Source: Bermanella sp034112325
GTDB taxonomy: Bacteria > Pseudomonadota > Gammaproteobacteria > Pseudomonadales > Oceanobacteraceae
Length of the DNA: 19,364 nt
Direction of reading: 5' to 3'
NCBI GenBank assembly: GCA_034112325.1
Contig: JAWUVO010000055.1
Span: 1 to 19,364, forward strand
Of this stretch, positions 13,931 through 19,364 are shown piece after piece. Both the position numbers and the translations under genes were made by a program. The first letter of the stretch is position 1. Each line of letters starts with the position of its first letter. A model generated the notes under the pieces. It had not been told where the DNA came from. It searched no databases and saw nothing but the letters and a program-made list of their open reading frames with translations.

Positions 13931-15442
13931 TTAAACTAGCCTTTTACGCTCGTTCGAAGGGGGTATTTGCATGGCTTCACGGTACTTCGCTACTGTTCGC
14001 CTTGCAACCTTAATGCCTTCTTCTTCTAATACATTTGCTATTTTGCTATCGCTTAATGGTTTTTTTGCACTTTCTACTGCAATTAACTTTCTAATCATGG
14101 CCCTTATGGCGGTAGACGAACATTCGCCACCACTGGTAGTACTCACATGGCTAGAGAAAAAATACTTGAGCTCAAATATACCCCTTGGGGTATGCATATA
14201 CTTTTGTGTGGTTACCCTTGAAATAGTTGACTCATGCATGCCAACAGCCTCGGCAATGTCATGAAGTACTAGGGGTTTCATACCTTCGTCGCCTTCTTCA
14301 AAAAAGTCTAATTGAAACTCTACAATACGGGTAGCGACTTTTAATAACGTTTCGTTGCGGCTTTGAATGCTTTTAAGGAACCAGCGTGCTTCTTGTAGGT
14401 GATCTTTGATAAAATTATTGTCAGCGCTAGAGTCAGCACGCTTCACCATGGAAGCATATTGCTCGTTAATGCGCAGTTTAGGTGCGATATCAGGGTTTAG
14501 TTCAACTCTCCAGTCACCTTTAACTTGGCGTACTATGACGTCTGGAATCACATATTCACTGGCTTGAGGTGCTATTTGCGATCCTGGACGCGGATTCAAC
14601 TCTTGAATACCACGAATAACGGTTTTTAGTTCTTCTTCTTTCACTTTCAGCTTACGCATTAAAGCCGCGTAGTCTTTAGATCCTAACAGTTCAATATGGT
14701 TGTCGATGAGTTTTTGGGCTAAAGGTAACCACATCGTCTCCTGAGGAAGCTGTCTTAATTGCAGTGACAGACATTCTTGTAGATCGCGGCAAGCCACGCC
14801 ACTAGGTTCAAAGTGCTGAATACGATGTAGTACGGCTTCTATTTCGTCTAATTCAATTTCTAGCGTTGGATCAAGGCTAGTCAGTATGTCGTCTAGCTCA
14901 ACTCTAAGGTAACCATCGTCGTTTATGCCTTCAATGATATTAATCGCAATTAGGCGGTCATTATCAGACATTGGTGTTAGGTTAAGTTGCCATAGCAGGT
15001 GGTCTTGTAAATCGTCGGTAGTACCGTTGCGACTATCAAAGTCAAAGTCTTCACCGCCACCGCCACTGCTGCTCATAGAATCGGTAGAGCCAGTGCTTGC
15101 TGAAGCTTGCCAAGTGTCTTCCCAATCACTGTCGGTTGAAAGCTCGTCAGGGATATTTTCTGCCCATTCGTTATCGGCTACAGGTTCATCGCTCACCGAC
15201 TCTTGAGCCTTGGATATTTCTTCGGCGGTACTGGTTTCTATGGCTTCTGACTGAGTAGATTGGTCGGCAGGGGAGTCACCTTCAAATTCTTCATCCACAT
15301 CAAGCAATGGGTTTGAATCTAAGGCATTTTGAATTTCTTGTTGCAGATCAAGCGTTGAAAGTTGAAGTAGTCGAATGGCCTGTTGCAGCTGCGGGGTCAT
15401 GGTCAGCTGTTGACCCATTTTTAATTGTAACGAAGCTTTCAT
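13931..15442 (-). CDS. rpoN: RNA polymerase sigma-54 factor
   Basis: Sigma-54 directs RNA polymerase to -24/-12 promoters that need AAA+ activators, for nitrogen, flagellar and other genes. The 503-residue product (E. coli 477) has the Gln/Leu-rich region I (LKMGQQLTMTPQLQQAIRLL, residues 7-26, which blocks open-complex formation). Its acidic region II is extended (about 49-145) and includes a Ser/Gly run SSSGGGGEDFDFD. The core-binding domain, the helix-turn-helix near LHDIAEAVGMHESTISRVT, and the RpoN box ARRTVAKYRE (480-489) are all present. The longer region II explains the extra length. It lies 70 nt after lptB with a short AT-rich inverted repeat (15489-15503) and no obvious strong promoter, so it is probably read through from the lpt genes. 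Confidence 0.96.
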   Translation of the reverse strand: MKASLQLKMGQQLTMTPQLQQAIRLLQLSTLDLQQEIQNALDSNPLLDVDEEFEGDSPADQSTQSEAIETSTAEEISKAQESVSDEPVADNEWAENIPDELSTDSDWEDTWQASASTGSTDSMSSSGGGGEDFDFDSRNGTTDDLQDHLLWQLNLTPMSDNDRLIAINIIEGINDDGYLRVELDDILTSLDPTLEIELDEIEAVLHRIQHFEPSGVACRDLQECLSLQLRQLPQETMWLPLAQKLIDNHIELLGSKDYAALMRKLKVKEEELKTVIRGIQELNPRPGSQIAPQASEYVIPDVIVRQVKGDWRVELNPDIAPKLRINEQYASMVKRADSSADNNFIKDHLQEARWFLKSIQSRNETLLKVATRIVEFQLDFFEEGDEGMKPLVLHDIAEAVGMHESTISRVTTQKYMHTPRGIFELKYFFSSHVSTTSGGECSSTAIRAMIRKLIAVESAKKPLSDSKIANVLEEEGIKVARRTVAKYREAMQIPPSNERKRLV

Positions 15443-15512
15443 ATTTTACTGCTTAAATCCGTAGCAATATATCTGCTGGGTAAATGTTTTCTTACTATAA
15501 GAATATACAAGA

Positions 15513-16238
15513 TTACAACTTAAAGTCATCACCTAAATAAATATCTTTTACTAGCTGGTTTGAAAGAACCTGTTCGGCGTCGCCTTCAGCTATAATATGA
15601 CCATTACCCACGATATAGGCCTTTTCACATATATCAAGGGTTTCACGGACATTGTGATCTGTTATTAACACTCCTAATCCACGATTTTTAAGCTGCTTTA
15701 CAATACTTTTAATGTCGCCAACTGAAATAGGATCTACGCCAGCAAATGGTTCATCTAATAATATAAAAGCAGGGTCAGCGGCCAGTGCACGAGCAATCTC
15801 TACGCGACGGCGTTCGCCGCCCGATAACGCCATACCTAGGCTGTCACGAATATGTTGAATATTAAATTCATTCAGTAGGCTCTCAAGCTTTTCTTTGCGT
15901 TCTGCATTACTCAGTTCAGATCGAGTTTCTAATATGGCTAGAATATTATTGGCAACTGTCAGCTTCCTAAATATAGAGGCTTCTTGTGGTAAATAACCAA
16001 TACCTTGCTGAGCGCGACCATGCATTGGCAGGTCGGTTATATCTTTGCCATCGATAAGGATTTGCCCTTGGTCGGCGTTTACTAAGTTCACAATCATGTA
16101 AAAGCAGGTAGTTTTACCCGCACCGTTTGGTCCTAATAATCCAACGATTTGACCGCTTTCAATTGACAGCGACACATCTTTTACGATTTGTCTCGCGCCG
16201 TAGCTTTTTGCTAAATGTTTGGCTTGTAAAATGGCCAC
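15513..16238 (-). CDS. lptB: LPS export ATP-binding protein LptB, GTG start
   Basis: LptB is the ATPase of the LptB2FGC complex that extracts LPS from the inner membrane. The 241-residue protein, as in E. coli, has Walker A GPNGAGKT (36-43), Q-loop Gln85, signature LSGGE (138-142), Walker B FILLDEP (158-164) and H-loop His195. The start is GTG (16236-16238), supported by AAGGAG nine nt upstream inside the end of lptA, and by family alignment (MAILQAKHLAKSYG). It starts 3 nt after the lptA stop. Its partners LptF/LptG are elsewhere. All catalytic residues are intact. Confidence 0.96.
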   Translation of the reverse strand: MAILQAKHLAKSYGARQIVKDVSLSIESGQIVGLLGPNGAGKTTCFYMIVNLVNADQGQILIDGKDITDLPMHGRAQQGIGYLPQEASIFRKLTVANNILAILETRSELSNAERKEKLESLLNEFNIQHIRDSLGMALSGGERRRVEIARALAADPAFILLDEPFAGVDPISVGDIKSIVKQLKNRGLGVLITDHNVRETLDICEKAYIVGNGHIIAEGDAEQVLSNQLVKDIYLGDDFKL

Positions 16239-16241
16239 CGA

Positions 16242-16757
16242 TTAAGGCTCCTTATCCGTTTTAGGTTGTATCACCATGCGAACACGGTCTTCCTGTACGC
16301 TGTCTGCTTTCACTCGCTGCTGATTAATCAGGTAGACAATCTTGTCGCCAGTGAATACGTTGCCTTGTTTTTCAAGTCCTGCATTTGTCAATAAAGTAAG
16401 CTCGTCACTTTGCAAGTTGTAAATAAGCGTCTCACCGTAAGCTGAAGTTTTATCTTCATTAAGGTTTAATTGCTGTTGGTACCTTGCAGGTTTGCCAGTG
16501 GCGATAAACTCTCTGACACCACTGTCGGTTTTAACTAAGGTTATCTCATCTGCTTTTATAGACAAAGACCCTTGTTGAAGAGCTACATTACCGGTGTAAA
16601 CAAGCTTACCTTGAAGCTTATCAAGAGCGGCTGTATCGCTTGAGATAGTAATCTCTTGCTCACTATCATCTGGCAATGCTTGTGTCTGCATAGATGCACT
16701 GACTAACAGAATAGCGATAAAGCTTATCCACTGAAATCTACTGGATTTTTGGATCAT
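16242..16757 (-). CDS. lptA: Periplasmic LPS bridge protein LptA
   Basis: LptA forms the beta-jellyroll bridge carrying LPS from LptC to LptD. The 171-residue precursor has a signal peptide (basic start, hydrophobic 10-22, likely cleavage after TQA at 27). The OstA-like repeats follow: ITISSDTAALDKLQGKLVYTGNVALQQGSLSIKADEITL, with later IATGKPARYQQ and VFTGDKIVYLI. The first 20 nt overlap the end of lptC, so translation is coupled. The sequence is typical in length (E. coli 185) and intact. Confidence 0.93.
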   Translation of the reverse strand: MIQKSSRFQWISFIAILLVSASMQTQALPDDSEQEITISSDTAALDKLQGKLVYTGNVALQQGSLSIKADEITLVKTDSGVREFIATGKPARYQQQLNLNEDKTSAYGETLIYNLQSDELTLLTNAGLEKQGNVFTGDKIVYLINQQRVKADSVQEDRVRMVIQPKTDKEP

Positions 16758-17295
16758 GCAGGCCCCTGACGTTAGATTTAAACTGCGTAATTTGATTGCC
16801 CATGTTCATGTTCATACCGTTAGCTGTTAATTTTGTGCTGTCACTTTCAATAATAACCTTAGAATCGGTATCTGCAATTTGCTTGGTTAAATTTATATTT
16901 AAAGACTCGGTACTAAACGAAAACTCTCCAGCACTATTTTGCAGAGGTACAATTTGTACATTACCATTCAAAATCAGGGTTTCACTTTTTATCAGTTCCC
17001 CTTTTTTAGAAGTAACTCCCCATTGGGGGATACGGCCTTCGCGTAAAATGACTCGGGGCTTGTCAAATGATACCGAATCAGTATCCGGAAAGTGAGTAGC
17101 TTTGTCAGCATCAATCTGTTGATCTAACGAACCATCTTCACCGTAATTACTCAGCTCTAAACCAGCAATAAAATAATCAGCCTCGGCTTTGATCGCATCT
17201 TGGGCAATTTGTTTGTCGTCACGTTCTTCGTCTTGAGAAAAATAATAAGCAACAACCAATGCTGTAATAATGGTTAAAATGTAGCGTCTGCGCAT
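16738..17295 (-). CDS. lptC: LPS export protein LptC
   Basis: LptC is the bitopic inner-membrane protein that passes LPS from LptFG to LptA. The 185-residue product (E. coli 191) has an N-terminal membrane helix (about 5-19, YILTIITALVVAYYF) followed by a periplasmic jellyroll domain. Segments such as YFIAGLELSNYGEDG, THFPDTDSVSFDKPRVIL and SDSTKLTANGMNMN match LptC-type beta strands. The ATG shares one base with the kdsD stop (TAATG). In most relatives kdsC lies between kdsD and lptC; it is absent here. Sequence identity in this family is low, so the call also rests on the invariant position before lptA. Confidence 0.88.
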   Translation of the reverse strand: MRRRYILTIITALVVAYYFSQDEERDDKQIAQDAIKAEADYFIAGLELSNYGEDGSLDQQIDADKATHFPDTDSVSFDKPRVILREGRIPQWGVTSKKGELIKSETLILNGNVQIVPLQNSAGEFSFSTESLNINLTKQIADTDSKVIIESDSTKLTANGMNMNMGNQITQFKSNVRGLHDPKIQ

Positions 17296-18266
17296 TAAAT
17301 AACCCCTGCTCGTAACAGGTCGTGCATATTGATAACGCCTACCACACGGCCATCTTCTACAGAAACAAGCGCGTTAATTTTCTTTTCTTCCATTACTTGA
17401 AGTGCTTCTGCGGCCAGCTTTTCAGGGTCGATGGTTGAGCATGACGTGGTCATAACATCAGACACTGGCGTCGAGTGAAAATCTACATCTTTGTCTAACG
17501 CGCGGCGTAAATCTCCGTCAGTAAATATGCCTAGCAGTCCATCGTTTTCGTCTAGAACGGTAGTCATTCCTAAACCCTTTTGTGTCATTTCCATCAATGC
17601 TTCTTTGATTGAGGTGGTTGCCGATACTTTAGGGATTTGGCTGGCGCAATGCATAATTGTTTTTACTTTTAGCAGTAATCGTCTGCCTAAACTGCCGCCT
17701 GGGTGGCTAAAGGCAAACTGTTCAGCGGTAAAACCACGGGCTTCTAACAAGCTAATGGCCAAGGCATCACCCATGACAAGGGCAACGGTAGTGCTAGAAC
17801 TTGGAGCTAAGTCTAGTGGGCAGGCCTCTTTATCGACGCCTACATTTAAATGACTGTCGGCAGCCAATGCTAGGGTAGAGTTGTCTTTGCCAGTTAACGC
17901 AATTAAAGGTATATGCAGGCGTTTTAACAGAGGCAGAAGAGTGGTGACTTCGCCAGATTCACCTGAATTAGATAATGCAATCACCACATCGTCAGCTGTG
18001 ATCATACCCATGTCTCCGTGGGCCGCTTCACCTGGGTGAACAAAAAAGCTAGGGCTGCCAGTGCTAGCCAACGTGGCTGCTATCTTATTACCAATATGAC
18101 CAGACTTACCCATGCCAGTAATAACGATGCGGCCCTTACAATTTAGCAATAGTTCACAGGCTTTATTTAGAGCTTCATGGTCTAGGCGAGCTAATAGATC
18201 ATTCACCGCATCTCGTTCAAGGGTGATGGTACGCTGAATTGAAGAAATGAAATCTACTTGGCTCAT
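17295..18266 (-). CDS. kdsD: D-arabinose 5-phosphate isomerase KdsD
   Basis: KdsD interconverts ribulose 5-phosphate and arabinose 5-phosphate, the first step of Kdo synthesis for LPS. The 323-residue protein has the SIS isomerase domain (about 30-190) with GMGKSGHIGNKIAATLASTG and HPGEAAHGDMGM. The residues corresponding to the E. coli catalytic set are all present: Lys54, Glu106, Glu147 and His188 (FSHPGGSLGRRLL). Two CBS domains (about 205-323) follow. It starts about 25-30 nt after a possible sigma-70 promoter and is probably the first gene of the lpt-rpoN transcript. kdsC does not follow, and the stop overlaps the lptC start. Confidence 0.95.
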   Translation of the reverse strand: MSQVDFISSIQRTITLERDAVNDLLARLDHEALNKACELLLNCKGRIVITGMGKSGHIGNKIAATLASTGSPSFFVHPGEAAHGDMGMITADDVVIALSNSGESGEVTTLLPLLKRLHIPLIALTGKDNSTLALAADSHLNVGVDKEACPLDLAPSSSTTVALVMGDALAISLLEARGFTAEQFAFSHPGGSLGRRLLLKVKTIMHCASQIPKVSATTSIKEALMEMTQKGLGMTTVLDENDGLLGIFTDGDLRRALDKDVDFHSTPVSDVMTTSCSTIDPEKLAAEALQVMEEKKINALVSVEDGRVVGVINMHDLLRAGVI

Positions 18267-18403
18267 TATTTAACTCGTTTACTAATAAGTGTAACTAAAT
18301 ATATATAAATGACAGGCTCAGGCAAAGCTTATTACCTGCTGCTTAGTGTCTAACCATTTAATTCGTCATGTAATACGTCATGCGATGGAAAGCACTACTG
18401 GTT
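18267..18403 (-). promoter_or_regulatory. kdsD upstream region with promoter candidate and 12-bp tandem repeat
   Basis: Read on the minus strand, TTGCCT (18325-18320), a 16-nt spacer and TATATT (18303-18298) form a plausible sigma-70 promoter about 31 nt before the kdsD ATG. Further upstream lie two tandem 12-bp units, TAATTCGTCATG (18359-18370) and TAATACGTCATG (18371-18382), differing at one base. They sit roughly 35-57 bp before the -35 element, where an activator could bind. No clear terminator for yrbG is visible, so readthrough is possible. Confidence 0.4.
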
Positions 18404-19363
18404 TTAAGCTTGGTACATTAATAGGCCAAGGTAAGAAAAATACCCTAACAATAATAGGCTACCAGCACGGCGACCAACCCGGCCGTCGGCACGGAACATA
18501 TAAACAAAGCCGATTAAGAATAACGTAATAAGCAGCATCGTGCCGTAGTCACGGTATAGCACTTCTGGAGTCACTTCTGTAGTGGCAATTAAACCAGGAA
18601 TGGGCATGACCGCCAGTAAGTTAAATATATTTGAGCCCACAACGTTACCAATGGCTATGTCGTGATGACCTTTTAATGCACTGGCAACACTGGCAGCTAG
18701 CTCAGGCAGACTAGTACCAATGGCGATAATCGTTAAGCCAATAATTAGTTCGCTAATACCAAAGTTACGCGCAACTTCTACTGCGCCCCAAACTAAAATT
18801 TGGGCACTGAACATTAAGGCTATTAAGCCCACCACTAACCAAAAAATGGCCTTACCCCGTGACATGGAATTAAGCTCTTCAGCTTCTTCTGCGTCCATAC
18901 CGACAATCCCTTGTTGATCTTTGGTGCCGCGAAACAACCACACTATAGTGATCGCTAAGCAAATGAACATCAAAATAGAATCCATTAAATCGATGTTTAA
19001 ATTAACTAAGGCAAAGCCTGCAATCAGTGTCACTACAAATAATATAGGGATTTCTTTTTTTAGCATTTTAGATTGAATTGGAAGTGGTGCTATTAAAGCG
19101 GTTATGCCTAGTACCAGCCCCATATTGGCAATGTTAGAACCTATTGCATTACCGATAGCCAGCACACCGGAGCCTTGAAGGGATGCCGTTGCGCTAACAA
19201 AAATCTCTGGAGCCGAGGTGCCTAATGACACAATAGTCATGCCGATCAATAGCGGAGACATGCCTAATTGTTTGGCGGTGGCCGCAGCCCCAAGTACAAA
19301 TTTATCGGCACTCCAAACTAAAATAATCAAACCTGCAAGAATGGCAAAGCTGGCCAGCAACAT
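18404..19363 (-). CDS. yrbG: YrbG-type calcium/sodium antiporter (CaCA family)
   Basis: YrbG belongs to the Ca2+/cation antiporter superfamily, inner-membrane proteins with two inverted five-helix halves. The 319-residue product (E. coli 325) shows both alpha-repeats: GTSAPE (48-53) with GNAIGSN (71-77), and GTSLPE (216-221) with GNVVGSN (239-245). These supply the ion-binding Glu/Asn/Ser residues. An acidic cytosolic loop lies between the halves (DAEEAEELNS). About ten membrane segments are visible. The ATG is one base from the window edge and matches the family start (MLLA), so the gene is probably complete. The position upstream of kdsD is as in E. coli. The transported ions are assigned by family only. 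Confidence 0.93.
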   Translation of the reverse strand: MLLASFAILAGLIILVWSADKFVLGAAATAKQLGMSPLLIGMTIVSLGTSAPEIFVSATASLQGSGVLAIGNAIGSNIANMGLVLGITALIAPLPIQSKMLKKEIPILFVVTLIAGFALVNLNIDLMDSILMFICLAITIVWLFRGTKDQQGIVGMDAEEAEELNSMSRGKAIFWLVVGLIALMFSAQILVWGAVEVARNFGISELIIGLTIIAIGTSLPELAASVASALKGHHDIAIGNVVGSNIFNLLAVMPIPGLIATTEVTPEVLYRDYGTMLLITLFLIGFVYMFRADGRVGRRAGSLLLLGYFSYLGLLMYQA

Positions 19364-19364
19364 A

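Noticed and set aside
13549..15206. Several plus-strand open frames across hpf and rpoN (13549-13767, 13971-14264, 14925-15206)
   Set aside because: They are antisense to strongly supported genes, and their low-complexity Ser/Leu/Ala composition is typical of mirror frames.
18346..18528. Small plus-strand open frame across the kdsD-yrbG gap
   Set aside because: It overlaps the yrbG end antisense, has no ribosome-binding site, and its composition does not suggest a protein.

Overview
This window is a gene-dense piece of a gammaproteobacterial chromosome, moderately AT-rich by eye. The gene order is closest to the arrangement I recall from Pseudomonas and marine Oceanospirillales-type bacteria. 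There, the cell-shape cluster (mreBCD-maf-rng-yhdP-nitrilase) sits next to the LPS-transport/sigma-54/nitrogen-PTS cluster (kdsD-lptCAB-rpoN-hpf-ptsN-rapZ-npr). In E. coli the two clusters lie apart. I cannot name a genus from the sequence alone. I see no tRNA, rRNA, insertion sequence, phage gene or CRISPR array.

Layout. The plus-strand block (about 1-9618) holds a promoter region, mreB, mreC, mreD, maf, rng, yhdP and a nitrilase-family amidase, packed with short gaps or stop/start overlaps. It covers the rod-shape machinery, a nucleotide pyrophosphatase, RNase G, a giant AsmA-like envelope protein, and a probable deaminated-glutathione amidase. A strong hairpin at 9651-9677 separates it from the convergent minus-strand block (19363 down to 9707). 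Read in the direction of transcription, that block runs yrbG, kdsD, lptC, lptA, lptB, rpoN, hpf, ptsN, rapZ, npr, mgtE, yjgA/darP. It joins Kdo synthesis and LPS export, sigma-54, ribosome hibernation, the nitrogen-PTS branch, Mg2+ uptake and 50S maturation.

The main surprise is at the head of the mre operon. mreB reads perfectly from codon 1 to the C-terminal Tyr, except for one in-frame TAA at 1024-1026. That stop replaces the residue just before the conserved TGGGA adenosine-binding motif. In addition, the only start for full-length mreC that matches the family is an ATT at 1262, behind a consensus AAGGAG ribosome-binding site. Each anomaly is one base from the expected sequence and they lie 239 bp apart. 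Either this lineage is losing or unusually controlling MreB/MreC, or the assembly carries local errors. Reads over 1000-1280 would settle it.

Other points of interest are gene-content gaps and DNA/RNA palindromes. kdsC is missing between kdsD and lptC, and tldD and pmbA are missing around yjgA. Palindromic elements lie upstream of mgtE, inside ptsN, in the hpf leader, and over the rng ribosome-binding site. Apart from these the genes are intact core housekeeping genes, and I see no sign of a new mobile or defence system.
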